Source of the DNA: Prochlorococcus sp. RS04
GTDB taxonomy: Bacteria > Cyanobacteriota > Cyanobacteriia > PCC-6307 > Cyanobiaceae
Length of the DNA: 64,000 nucleotides
NCBI RefSeq assembly: GCF_001989455.1
Contig: NZ_CP018346.1
Location: forward strand, 1,592,223 to 1,656,222
Direction of reading: 5' to 3'
Each line of letters begins with the position of its first letter. Position 1 is the stretch's first letter. Shown in pieces: positions 9,334 to 18,010 of this stretch. The position numbers and the translations under genes are program-made. The notes beneath the pieces are model-generated. The model was given only the letters and a program-made list of their open reading frames with translations, was not told the DNA's origin and made no database searches.

Positions 9334-10758
9334 CTATCTTCCTCCAACAGTGATTGAATCAACCTTAATATGAGGTTGGCCAACAGTTACATTGACACTT
9401 CCACTGATAGATCCACAAAATCCAGGCGCTAATTCGAGGTCATTTCCACACATTGATATTTTTGGCATAACTTCTTTTGCCTCACCAATCAAAGTTGCTC
9501 CCTTTACTGGATTAGTTAATTTTCCATTTTTAATAAGATATCCTTCTTCTACTGCAAAATTAAATTGTCCTGTAGCACCTACACTGCCACCACCCATTGA
9601 TTTGCAGTAAAGACCATCACTAATACTGTTGATTAAATCCTCTTTTGAGTGCTCACCTTTAGCTATATAAGTATTTCTCATTCGTGAAGCTGCAGCAAAA
9701 GAATAATTTTGTCTTCTTCCACTTCCTGTTCTTTTATGGCCAGTTCTTAATTCACCTGCCCTGTCAGATATGAATTTTTTTAAAATTCCATCTTTTATAA
9801 GAACTGATTTTTCGGGTTCCATACCTTCATCATCTACTGATAATGAACCAAAGGATCCTTCTGAAATTCCTTCGTCTATTGCTGTTACAGATTCATGTGC
9901 AATTTTTTCATTCAATTTGTTCTCAAATGGGGTTGTTCCTCTCTCTATTTGAGTCGTTTCAAGTAAATGACCGCAGGCTTCGTGGAATATAACGCCACCA
10001 AATTTATTAGCTAATACAACAGGCATTTGTCCCGCATCGACATAATCTGCGTACAACATGTTCATTGAGCTTTCAAATACATCATTAGCTGCTTTTTCGT
10101 TATCCCATAATCTGAATTCATGAGGCATTCCTGACGATCCAAATCTTCTACTTCCACTAGATCTATATTGGGCATCACTAGCAATCACGTTGAGTCCAAC
10201 TGTTTGATGCAACCTAATATCTGAGACATAGGTTCCATCGCTGGAGGCTATAATTACTTCCTGTAGATTTCTAGAGTAACTTCCTTTTCTAGTTATTATT
10301 TTATTATTTTTTTTTAGAGACTTCGTGCTGACTAATAGTTTTTCACTTATCTCATGTATAGATGGGACTTCATTAATCCATTTTTTCTTAGATAAACTAT
10401 AGTCCCTATGTTTATCAAGACCGTTAAATACTTCTATTTTTTTATTATCTGTTATGTCTAACATCTCAATAGCCTGAGATACCGACCTCATCAAGCCATT
10501 CTTTGTTAAATCATTTGTACTTACAAAACCATCCTTTTTATCTTTGAAGATTCTAATACCAGCACCTCTTCCAAATGATGGACTTACACTTGTAATGAAA
10601 TCCTCTTCAGCTAGAACGCTTGAGTTGTCTGTATTCTCTATAAATATTTCTACAAAATCAGCACCAAGTCCAATTCCGTAGAAAATGATTTCTTCTAATA
10701 AATCTTTATTGCAACTACCAAAAACGATTTCATTTGATTTGATTTGTGACGAAAGCAT
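9334..10758 (-). CDS. tldD: TldD family zinc metalloprotease
   Basis: 474 residues. The zinc-binding HExxxH motif is present as GGVIFHEACGHLLETT near residue 260. The C-terminal third has the RRQNYSFAAASRMRNTYI segment and the GGGSVGATGQFNFAVEEGYLI region typical of TldD. It is the catalytic half of the TldD/TldE complex. It is first in a minus-strand run tldD-tldE-fmt, 31 bp after the acsF stop. Confidence 0.93.
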   Translation of the reverse strand: MLSSQIKSNEIVFGSCNKDLLEEIIFYGIGLGADFVEIFIENTDNSSVLAEEDFITSVSPSFGRGAGIRIFKDKKDGFVSTNDLTKNGLMRSVSQAIEMLDITDNKKIEVFNGLDKHRDYSLSKKKWINEVPSIHEISEKLLVSTKSLKKNNKIITRKGSYSRNLQEVIIASSDGTYVSDIRLHQTVGLNVIASDAQYRSSGSRRFGSSGMPHEFRLWDNEKAANDVFESSMNMLYADYVDAGQMPVVLANKFGGVIFHEACGHLLETTQIERGTTPFENKLNEKIAHESVTAIDEGISEGSFGSLSVDDEGMEPEKSVLIKDGILKKFISDRAGELRTGHKRTGSGRRQNYSFAAASRMRNTYIAKGEHSKEDLINSISDGLYCKSMGGGSVGATGQFNFAVEEGYLIKNGKLTNPVKGATLIGEAKEVMPKISMCGNDLELAPGFCGSISGSVNVTVGQPHIKVDSITVGGR

Positions 10759-10789
10759 ATGAGTCTATAAATCTTCTCTGGATTAAAGA

Positions 10790-11962
10790 TTATCTAATCG
10801 AAGGTTGGAAATCTTTGCTATCAAGAGGTTTTAATAAGTATAGTCTTAATAGCTGGTAACCGTTTGATAAATATTTAGGTAATTTTTTAAAAGTTTTAGA
10901 TACTTTATTTCCATCACTGTTTGCAATATCAGAAAGAACCTTATTATTCTCTACTATTTTATCTAATCTGCCATAAAAAGATTTATCATAAACGTCCATT
11001 ACTACAGGGAAAACTCTAGCTGCAGTTTCATTTGTTTTATTAATAACAAACTGGTCGTAATCTCTGGCATCTAAACCTAAAGAACTGTAGAAATCTTTTT
11101 TAATTCCCAAATCCCTTGCATACATAGTTGCAAATACAGCTAATAGAAAGAACCTAGACCATAACTTGGATGTTAATGGAAGATTATTCAAGAAATATCT
11201 AAACCTATGGAAGTAGTCGAATAATGGGTGTGTAAAAGTAGAGCCGCCAATGGTAATTTTTTGACTTAATGATTTAACAGTACGTGGCTGTGCTTTCATT
11301 AATGCGTCAAAGAAATCCCCATGTCTATTTTCATCTTGACACCAATTTTCAAAGTAATTAAATAGTGGAAAAATTTTGCTATCAGGGTTCTTTTCGAGAT
11401 GCCTATAAATTGCTATATATCTCCAATAACCTATTTTTTCGGATAAATAAGTAGCGTAAAAAATACTTCTTGGAGGGAAATAAGTGTAATCTTTATTGGC
11501 TGTTAAAAAACCTAAATCTAACTGAAGTCCAAAGTCACTCATAGATTTATTCAAGAAACCTGCATGTCTAGCTTCGTCTCTGGCCATATGGGCAAAACAT
11601 TCGGCAAGAAGAGGGTTTTTGACTTTAATCCTTTTGCTAAGCTCCTTGTAAAGTAAAAAACCTGAAAATTCTGAAGTACAACTTCCCTCGAGAAAATCAA
11701 CAAAAAGCTCTCTTGTCTCAGGATCTAATTTATCTGCAGCGCCTTCAAATTCACTATTTCTTACAAAATGATGTCTATTGTAATCTTTCCTAAATTCCTC
11801 ACATATAGCTTCCAATTCCTCCTCGTTTATTGATAAATCCATATTTTCCATAGCCTCAAAGTCTGTTGTATAGAATCTTGGAGACAAAATTGTTTCTTTT
11901 GCTGGTATCTTTCCATTATTAATATCTTTTTTATTTTTTGATTCAACAGTTGATTGAGCCAT
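10790..11962 (-). CDS. acsF: Mg-protoporphyrin IX monomethyl ester oxidative cyclase (aerobic)
   Basis: 390 residues. This diiron oxygenase forms the isocyclic ring E of chlorophyll and needs O2. The two carboxylate-bridged iron motifs are visible: [12 protein letters not shown] and [14 protein letters not shown], preceded by conserved Glu residues around [16 protein letters not shown]. Oxygen-dependent cyclase is the form expected in oxygenic phototrophs. It is the first gene of a minus-strand run with tldD 31 bp downstream, and its own promoter must lie in the 80 bp before the ATG. Confidence 0.96.
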   Translation of the reverse strand: MAQSTVESKNKKDINNGKIPAKETILSPRFYTTDFEAMENMDLSINEEELEAICEEFRKDYNRHHFVRNSEFEGAADKLDPETRELFVDFLEGSCTSEFSGFLLYKELSKRIKVKNPLLAECFAHMARDEARHAGFLNKSMSDFGLQLDLGFLTANKDYTYFPPRSIFYATYLSEKIGYWRYIAIYRHLEKNPDSKIFPLFNYFENWCQDENRHGDFFDALMKAQPRTVKSLSQKITIGGSTFTHPLFDYFHRFRYFLNNLPLTSKLWSRFFLLAVFATMYARDLGIKKDFYSSLGLDARDYDQFVINKTNETAARVFPVVMDVYDKSFYGRLDKIVENNKVLSDIANSDGNKVSKTFKKLPKYLSNGYQLLRLYLLKPLDSKDFQPSIR

Positions 11963-12042
11963 TTTTTATTCGGTTTATTAATACTATTATTTACTATGAT
12001 TTGTATTTTCGAGGGAAAAGTTAACTTGGTGTTATTGTTTTT

Positions 12043-12609
12043 CTAATTAACTCCTATTAACTTTTGCCCATTCAATCTTTGAAGTACTCTTGAAATTATT
12101 AATTTTAGGGTAATCCTTTTTTCATCAATAAGAAAAGATTCAATAATACTGGGTTGTTGATTAGGTTTTGATAAAGAAATACTTTTTAATGAACTAATGT
12201 CATCTCTCTCAAAGGATAACCAAAAGTTACATGTATCTTTAATTTCACAATTTATTACCCAACATTTATCTCCAGCAATAGGTCTATTTGTGTTAGTGAG
12301 TTTAATATTGTTTATTTCTAATCCTCTTTGATTAATTTCCTCAGTAAGTGAAGGAATTAGGTGTATGTTAATAAATTCTTGGAAAGGCTTTTTCTCTACT
12401 GGGAGTTCTTTTTTGGGTTTTGTTATAGGTTTTTCGGGGGTATTATTTTCATTTTTTATAACAACTTTAGTAGCAGAATCACCATTATTTATGTCTATAT
12501 TGATAACTTTTTCTGATTTAGGTACTTTTATTTCCTCAGAGTTTGATTTAGTAGTATTGTCAGATATTTCTTTATTTAATTTATTATTTTTGTCTAAATT
12601 TTCTTCCAT
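12043..12609 (-). CDS. DUF2996 family protein
   Basis: 188 residues. The first ~75 are a low-complexity Asn/Lys/Glu/Pro-rich, probably disordered tail. The DUF2996 domain follows from FQEFINIHLIPSL, with GDKCWVINCEIKDTCNFWLSFE, to the end RVLQRLNGQKL. The family is cyanobacterial and plastid-related; a homologue has been linked to photosystem II or b6f biogenesis, but I cannot assign a role from sequence. It is 80 bp from acsF on the same strand. Confidence 0.7.
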   Translation of the reverse strand: MEENLDKNNKLNKEISDNTTKSNSEEIKVPKSEKVINIDINNGDSATKVVIKNENNTPEKPITKPKKELPVEKKPFQEFINIHLIPSLTEEINQRGLEINNIKLTNTNRPIAGDKCWVINCEIKDTCNFWLSFERDDISSLKSISLSKPNQQPSIIESFLIDEKRITLKLIISRVLQRLNGQKLIGVN

Positions 12610-12668
12610 AAAAAAAAGTGTTTACTCCATTATAAATTAAAAAAACATTTTTTAATTAATTTATTTTT

Positions 12669-13112
12669 CTACCAATCATTATCTGCATTATCCCAGTCAT
12701 CTTTAATATCTTGATTTGAATAACTTTGATCTTTTTTTAAATTATTATCATTCATATTTTTGACTACTCTGTAATTAACAGAAATTGTTGGTTGAGTTTC
12801 TCTAATATCCCTTTGTGGCGGCATCTCAACGTTTGGTTCCATTTCTTCCTCATTATTATTAGATACAAAATCATCTTCCACATTTTCGAAAGTATTTTTT
12901 CTGAAATTAGTACTAATAATTGTTGTATTCAATAAAGTGCTTACAAATAAACCAGAAAAAAACGAAATACTGATTAACTTACCTATACTTACTTCTTGAA
13001 GGGTCCATTTTAAGTATCTATATGAAGTCTTCTGATTATTATTTGTATATAATAAAATTTGAAAAATTATTATTAAAAAAAGAGTTAAAAGTAAATATTT
13101 TTTCTTAAACAT
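12669..13112 (-). CDS. Membrane protein with LapA-like N-terminus and acidic tail, unknown
   Basis: 147 residues. One hydrophobic helix lies at ~5-22 and a second at ~43-63. The linker (NNNQKTSYRYLKWTLQEVSIG) resembles the short strand between the two helices of LapA/DUF1049 domains. The C-terminal half is polar, acidic and ends DDWDNADNDW, so it is probably a disordered cytoplasmic tail. Family membership is tentative. Confidence 0.45.
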   Translation of the reverse strand: MFKKKYLLLTLFLIIIFQILLYTNNNQKTSYRYLKWTLQEVSIGKLISISFFSGLFVSTLLNTTIISTNFRKNTFENVEDDFVSNNNEEEMEPNVEMPPQRDIRETQPTISVNYRVVKNMNDNNLKKDQSYSNQDIKDDWDNADNDW

Positions 13113-13178
13113 AATTATAAAATGTTAGCTTAATTTTTTTTGGTTAATATTTCCATAATATATTTTGTGAAAATTTCT

Positions 13179-15401
13179 TTATGTTAATTCTAAATCAATT
13201 TGATATTTAAGAATATCGACTTTTATTATTTTTACTTCTATTGCATCTCCAACTTTATATGATTTTTTAGATTTTCTTCCAATCAATAGATTTTGCCTTG
13301 ACCTGTATTCATACCAATCATTATTAAGAGTGCTTACGTGTACTAAACCCTCTACATTTAGTTCTGATATCTCAACAAAGAAACCATATGTTTGCACTGA
13401 TAAAATAAACCCACTATAAATATTACCTAGTAATTTTTCTGCTTTTCTTACTTTTTTTATATTTATCAAATTAGATTTATATTGGTTAACTTTGTACTTG
13501 AATTCATTAAGTTTATCTATCACAAACTTGTTAAATAATATTTCTAGATTTTTTGATGTTGATGAATTAAATATATCCCAATTTACTAGGTCTAATGAAT
13601 TACTTTCCGATATATTGATTGCATCAATATTACTTTTCTTTGATTTCTTACCATTTATTATCATATTAAAAATACAGTACTGGTTAATTAGATTAATGAA
13701 GTCAAATCCAGGAACTGTCCATGGAGAAATAAATAATTTTTCTGATTCATCATTATCAGGATCATTAGATATCAACCTTATTTCATTGTCCTTAAATTCA
13801 TTAATTAGAAGTTTATGTAAGATTCTTTTTTTATTATCGTCGTCACATAATTTAATTACTTGACTAAATGTCAAATTGCCATCTTCATTAAGCTCTACAT
13901 CATTATCAATAAATTCTGAATATTTGATAATTTCATTAGCATTAATGTGATCTATTTCATTTGAAGTGTATCCTGCACTTTTTAAACCATATTGATTTGA
14001 ATGTTTGAACCATATTAAATTAGCTTCATATAGTATTGGTGAAAGGTAAGTTTGGCAATCTTCTTTATTTAATGTTTCAAAATATCCTTTTGAATATTCA
14101 GCTGGATTGTGAATAAAAAATTCTTCTAGTGCTTCAATCTTATTCAGTGGCGCAGGAATTTCCACCTTACCCTCCAAAAGATGGTTTTCTCTGAATGAAC
14201 ATGAAATTTCTAGTATTTTATCTAAATCGTCGACATATTCCTTTATAGGTTTTAATACCCGAGAGGTTATTCTTGATTTGCTTTTTCTAGATAGAAGCGC
14301 GTCAGTATGATCACTTCCAACAATAAGAGTGCATTTAACTAAAGTAAGATGAAATGACCAATCAATTATTTCATTATCACTATTTAAATTTACACAGAGG
14401 CTTATTGCTTCATTCTTTTCGCCAAATTTAAATTCAGAATCATTTCTTATGGCTTCACCAAGGTGGTTTTGCCAATCATTTAATAAGGGTAATGATTCAA
14501 AGCCTTTGAAAAATATTTCTAGAGATTTTTTACTATTAAGATCTACTCTTTCTGCAAGATTATTTGTATGTATCCATAATTTAGTATTTTTATTTTTTCC
14601 ATGCTCTATTTGTATCATTGGGAGCATTGGAGAGTTATTAGAATTCCAACTTTTGAATAAATAAGAGTTTTTATCTGTAAGGTCTATTCTCTCCCTTTGT
14701 TCTATTTTTTTTGATTCAATATTATTTAAATCGTATGATTTAACGATATTGCTTTTAGATAGAACAAATTCTGTATCATAGTCTTCATTATTGTTTAGTT
14801 TTAGTTCTTTTATCACATGACCTAGTCCTTCTTCTTGACCTATGGGGAATCTATCAATCTCAACTTTTACTATATTCTTTTTGTCTGGATTGAAAGTGTA
14901 TTTTTCATTCTCTTTTGGAAGTTTAATTTTAGAAAGGATCCTATCGTCAATTGGGATTCCATATACATCATTGTTTATTATTTCTACTTTAGAAAGAAGT
15001 ATTTGATTTGATCTTTCAAGAATACAATCAACTATTCCTTCAGGTGATCTTCTTCTATATCCCTCTTTTATTATCCTTACTAAAACTTTATCTCCATTCC
15101 ATGCATGGTTAAGTAGATTTTCTTTAATGTAGATATCTTCTTTGTCTTTTCCTCTCACAGCAAAGCAATAGCCTTTGCTACTACATCTTATTTTGGCGAC
15201 AAGATGATCATTATCCTTTATGCATGTATATTCATCATTTTCATTTTTATTAATTATTTCAAGTGTTTTTAGAGCTGTTAAAGCAATATCTAATTTATCT
15301 TTATCAGATTTCTTTGTTATTTTTAATAATCTGCATAATTTTTTATATTCTAACCCATCTGACTGATTAAGATTATCAATTATTGAAGATGATGTGAACA
15401 T
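13179..15401 (-). CDS. RNase II/R-like protein with degenerate RNB catalytic motifs
   Basis: 740 residues with RNase R-like architecture: N-terminal helical region, cold-shock/OB segment at ~60-130 (IRCSSKGYCFAV, GDKVLVRI), RNB-like core ~235-600 and an S1 domain at ~655-740 (GFILSVQTYGFFVEI). The core keeps flanking landmarks (RIDLTDKNSYLF at ~238, KLWIHTNNLAERV at ~274). The Asp cluster that binds Mg (normally DxxDARDxDDA) is replaced by SWNSNNSPMLPMI, and the TSPxRRYxD motif has become ISPWTVPGFDF at 558-568. It therefore looks non-catalytic, perhaps RNA-binding only. A second, intact RNB protein is encoded at 30029-31213. Confidence 0.75.
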   Translation of the reverse strand: MFTSSSIIDNLNQSDGLEYKKLCRLLKITKKSDKDKLDIALTALKTLEIINKNENDEYTCIKDNDHLVAKIRCSSKGYCFAVRGKDKEDIYIKENLLNHAWNGDKVLVRIIKEGYRRRSPEGIVDCILERSNQILLSKVEIINNDVYGIPIDDRILSKIKLPKENEKYTFNPDKKNIVKVEIDRFPIGQEEGLGHVIKELKLNNNEDYDTEFVLSKSNIVKSYDLNNIESKKIEQRERIDLTDKNSYLFKSWNSNNSPMLPMIQIEHGKNKNTKLWIHTNNLAERVDLNSKKSLEIFFKGFESLPLLNDWQNHLGEAIRNDSEFKFGEKNEAISLCVNLNSDNEIIDWSFHLTLVKCTLIVGSDHTDALLSRKSKSRITSRVLKPIKEYVDDLDKILEISCSFRENHLLEGKVEIPAPLNKIEALEEFFIHNPAEYSKGYFETLNKEDCQTYLSPILYEANLIWFKHSNQYGLKSAGYTSNEIDHINANEIIKYSEFIDNDVELNEDGNLTFSQVIKLCDDDNKKRILHKLLINEFKDNEIRLISNDPDNDESEKLFISPWTVPGFDFINLINQYCIFNMIINGKKSKKSNIDAINISESNSLDLVNWDIFNSSTSKNLEILFNKFVIDKLNEFKYKVNQYKSNLINIKKVRKAEKLLGNIYSGFILSVQTYGFFVEISELNVEGLVHVSTLNNDWYEYRSRQNLLIGRKSKKSYKVGDAIEVKIIKVDILKYQIDLELT

Positions 15402-15473
15402 GATCTAAATAAAATTATAAATCAATTTAGGGGTATACACTTCATTATTACACCTTATTATCCAAGCTTAAAA

Positions 15474-15785
15474 CTATTTATTTTCTTTCTCTTCTTTTTC
15501 TTCTTGTTCGATTTTGAAAGAGTTGATAAAAAGCCTTATACCAATGATGAAAAATGTAATGGAGGCTATTGTCTTAAGAACTACTTCTGGTAAAAAACTT
15601 GAAATAGACCCACCTGTTAAAGCTCCTAGTAAACTTGCAAAAACAAGTGCTGAAGAAGATCCTAGAAAAACTGCTAATGGTTTATTTGAAGTGCCACTTA
15701 TAGTTAAAGTAGCTAGTTGAGTTTTGTCACCTAATTCAGCTATGAAAACAGTTAGAAATGTTGATACTAATAAACTTAAAATCAT
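15474..15785 (-). CDS. Half-size UPF0016 (GDT1/TMEM165-type) cation exporter subunit
   Basis: 103 residues with three hydrophobic helices, half the size of full UPF0016 proteins, which have two such repeats. The signature EXGDK(T/S) is present once in AELGDKTQLATL near residue 16. The Glu and Asp line the cation path. Known relatives export Mn or Ca. The upstream gene is a second half-size protein whose stop immediately precedes this ATG, so the two probably assemble as a heteromer. The tail is very Glu/Lys-rich. Confidence 0.8.
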   Translation of the reverse strand: MILSLLVSTFLTVFIAELGDKTQLATLTISGTSNKPLAVFLGSSSALVFASLLGALTGGSISSFLPEVVLKTIASITFFIIGIRLFINSFKIEQEEKEEKENK

Positions 15786-16112
15786 TTATAAATAATTTTT
15801 GAATGTTTCGTAAGCTAAAAATATACTTATCAATATCATTAAAGTACCAGTAGATAAAGCAAATTTGCTAGGAGATATTTTTTTTGATACCCATTTACCA
15901 ATAAGAACTCCTACTATGCTAGAGCTTATTAATGCTAGAGAACTTCCAAGAAAAACAATTATTGGCCTGCCCGATTCAGCAGAAAGCATTAATGTGGCTA
16001 TCTGAGTTTTATCGCCAAGTTCAGCAATAAAAATTGTTGTAAAAGTCGTTATAAATATTGAAAAAAAACTTTTTTCTAGATTGTTTTCTTTTTTTTCTAT
16101 TTTACTATTCAT
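15786..16112 (-). CDS. Half-size UPF0016 (GDT1/TMEM165-type) cation exporter subunit
   Basis: 108 residues. After a polar N-terminus (~15 residues) comes a membrane helix with AELGDKTQIATL, then GRPIIVFLGSSLALISSSIVG, closely similar to its downstream partner. Together the two provide the two EXGDKT motifs that a single full-length exporter carries. Manganese export is the inferred role, by analogy with cyanobacterial relatives. The ATG overlaps the stop of the YkgJ-type gene by 4 bp. Confidence 0.8.
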   Translation of the reverse strand: MNSKIEKKENNLEKSFFSIFITTFTTIFIAELGDKTQIATLMLSAESGRPIIVFLGSSLALISSSIVGVLIGKWVSKKISPSKFALSTGTLMILISIFLAYETFKNYL

Positions 16113-16456
16113 TTTTCTGAAACAGCAATTCTAAAAGTTTTCATCTCTTTACTTTGGTATCCATAATTTGATGAAATATGTTGTTTGCAGCAATCTATTA
16201 AAAATTTATCACCAGATTTTAAATATCCTTTAAATGAAGTTGAAAATTCAATTACCCGGCAAAAATGTGGTCTGGTTTCATAAATTAAGCATTTTTTATT
16301 TTCTCTGTCCAGGTTTTTACACCAACCGTCTTTAGCTGTCATCGAATTTATCAAAGCTATATCTTCTTTGTTAAGTTTGTTAGCCAATTCGCTTCTTTCA
16401 TTCAAATCGAATTTACAACAAGCTCCACAATTTTCTATACATGTCCATGATTTCAT
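16109..16456 (-). CDS. YkgJ family Cys-cluster protein
   Basis: 115 residues with eight or more cysteines. It starts with the CIENCGACCKFD cluster (C-x3-C-x2-CC), followed by a Cys in DGWC, another in KKCLIYETRPHFCRV, and ends near IDCCKQH. This matches the YkgJ/zinc- or iron-chelating family (UPF0153-like), whose molecular function is unknown. It overlaps the half-size UPF0016 gene by 4 bp (ATGA), so a metal-related operon with the two exporter subunits is a reasonable inference. Confidence 0.8.
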   Translation of the reverse strand: MKSWTCIENCGACCKFDLNERSELANKLNKEDIALINSMTAKDGWCKNLDRENKKCLIYETRPHFCRVIEFSTSFKGYLKSGDKFLIDCCKQHISSNYGYQSKEMKTFRIAVSEK

Positions 16457-16538
16457 AATTTAATTCAATCTTGTAACGTATCAGTACAGTTTCTTCATTT
16501 ATTTGTAAAAATAGTATCACAAAACATATTCATTAATC

Positions 16539-16616
16539 ATGGCAACACTTATTCCATTGGCTGTAGTTGCGTTAGCAGGACCAGCAATTATTGCTCTTGT
16601 ATTTTACCGTAAATAA
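16539..16616 (+). CDS. psb30: Small PSII subunit Psb30 (Ycf12), candidate
   Basis: A 25-residue protein consisting almost entirely of one membrane helix. The Ala-Gly-Pro-Ala-Ile-Ile-Ala-Leu core resembles the GP-V/I-I signature of Psb30/Ycf12, a peripheral one-helix subunit of photosystem II next to PsbE/PsbJ. It is shorter than typical Psb30 (about 33-46 aa), and an in-frame stop at 16512 with no other standard start prevents extension. It lies between divergent YkgJ and the HAD gene. Other one-helix photosystem subunits are possible. Confidence 0.6.
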   Translation: MATLIPLAVVALAGPAIIALVFYRK

Positions 16617-16631
16617 AAGTAATTCTTTTTG

Positions 16632-17393
16632 GTGGCTTATCTGGAGGGTGTTTATTGGGATTTAGATGGTACCATCGCAAATACTGAATTAGAGGCCCAT
16701 TTACCTGCTTTTAATAATGCTTTTAATGACCTTGGTATTGATTGGGATTGGGATACTAAAACATATATAAAACTTCTGAAGATAAATGGGGGCAAAAATA
16801 GGATTGCTTATTACGCTAAATCTAATAATGATAATTTGTCAGAAGATTTAATTCTCAAAATTCATGAAACAAAGCAGTTTCATTATTTAGAAATTATAAA
16901 AAAAAATTTGGTTAGTTTAAAAACTGGTGTTTTTAGATTAATAAATGAATTACATACAAAAAAAGTAAGACAATTTATTGTTACTTCAAGTTCAAGAATT
17001 CAAGTCAATCTACTTGTTGATCATCTTTTTAATGGCTTCAACCCTTTTGAGTTCATTATTTCAAGCGAAGACGTTGAATTAAAGAAACCAAATCCATTAC
17101 CATATTTAAAGGCAATCCAATTAAGTGGTATAAACAAAAACAACTCAATTGTTTTTGAAGATTCCAATCCAGGATTGAAATCTTCCTTGGCAGCTAACTT
17201 GCCAACAATTTTTGTTCATTCAAATATCCCAGTTGTTCTTGAGGAAAATATTAAATTAGATTGTATTTTAGACAGTCTTGGTGATCAGAATAATGTGGCA
17301 AATGTAATTAAAGGCCCTAAACTAAAAAAATCATATGTTGACTATAACTTTCTGAGTAATTATTTAGTGTCTTTTAATAATGCAAAAAACTAA
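16632..17393 (+). CDS. HAD-superfamily hydrolase, CbbY/Gph-like
   Basis: About 253 residues. HAD motif I is YWDLDGTIANTE near residue 9 (nucleophile Asp and acid/base Asp). The Thr/Ser of motif II is in IVTSSSR, the Lys of motif III in ELKKPNP, and motif IV in VFEDSNPG. A helical cap lies between motifs I and II as in phosphoglycolate phosphatase and CbbY. The substrate is a phosphorylated sugar or similar; a role near the Calvin cycle or photorespiration is an inference. GTG at 16632 is preferred over the TTG just before it. The 3' end overlaps ycf20 by 14 bp. Confidence 0.8.
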   Translation: MAYLEGVYWDLDGTIANTELEAHLPAFNNAFNDLGIDWDWDTKTYIKLLKINGGKNRIAYYAKSNNDNLSEDLILKIHETKQFHYLEIIKKNLVSLKTGVFRLINELHTKKVRQFIVTSSSRIQVNLLVDHLFNGFNPFEFIISSEDVELKKPNPLPYLKAIQLSGINKNNSIVFEDSNPGLKSSLAANLPTIFVHSNIPVVLEENIKLDCILDSLGDQNNVANVIKGPKLKKSYVDYNFLSNYLVSFNNAKN

Positions 17394-17706
17394 TTTTTCA
17401 AAAATTACCTACCAGTTTAATAAATTATTTTTTGGTTTTCTAAGTGATACTTGGAGAACAAAATCTATTGGTCTAATTTCTGTTTTGACAGGTTATTTTT
17501 TGTTCGCAAATTTTATTACAAAATTTATATCTGAAGGTAAAAATGAGTTGATAATGGTCCCAATAATTATTATTTTTATTGAAATCATTATACGAATTAA
17601 ACCTAACACAAGTTCAAAATTTTATTATCTATGGACAGTAGTTGATAAATTAAGAATTGGTGCAATTTATGCCGTTATACTTGAAGCATTTAAATTAGGA
17701 TCTTAA
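17380..17706 (+). CDS. ycf20: Ycf20/DUF565 family membrane protein
   Basis: 108 residues with the typical DUF565 pattern: LFFGFLSDTWRTKSIGLISVLTGYFL, a second hydrophobic helix (IIIIFIEIIIRI) and the end region LWTVVDKLRIGAIYAVILEAFKLG. Ycf20 is encoded in some algal plastids and in cyanobacteria. A plant homologue affects non-photochemical quenching, but the cyanobacterial role is unknown. It overlaps the HAD gene and converges on rpmF with 3 bp between stops. Confidence 0.8.
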   Translation: MQKTNFSKITYQFNKLFFGFLSDTWRTKSIGLISVLTGYFLFANFITKFISEGKNELIMVPIIIIFIEIIIRIKPNTSSKFYYLWTVVDKLRIGAIYAVILEAFKLGS

Positions 17707-17709
17707 AAG

Positions 17710-17880
17710 CTACTCTTCTTCTTCTTCTTCAATAGGATAAACAAATCCTTGAGCTTTCCCAGTTAAAACTGATTTACCTAAAGATATAGCTTTTTGAGCT
17801 GCTATTGCTGCTTTTCCTTTCCAAACAGCGTGCCTTTGGTTCCTTTTGCTTTTTGATTTTTTCTTCTTTGGTACAGCCAT
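17710..17880 (-). CDS. rpmF: 50S ribosomal protein L32
   Basis: 56 residues beginning [20 protein letters not shown], the characteristic basic L32 N-terminus, and ending with a run of six Glu, as in other marine picocyanobacteria. It has no zinc-binding Cys residues, so it is the cysteine-free form. It is monocistronic on the minus strand between convergent ycf20 and the divergent FtsH-like gene. Confidence 0.93.
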   Translation of the reverse strand: MAVPKKKKSKSKRNQRHAVWKGKAAIAAQKAISLGKSVLTGKAQGFVYPIEEEEEE

Positions 17881-18010
17881 TCTGTTTCTTTATTTCCATA
17901 TAATAATATAACCTTTAACTGGTTATCTCCAAAACTTTTGAGTATATTTTGTTTATATACGTCAATTTTTTAAATAAGCATATATGCTTCATTAATCACT
18001 TATAAAGATA

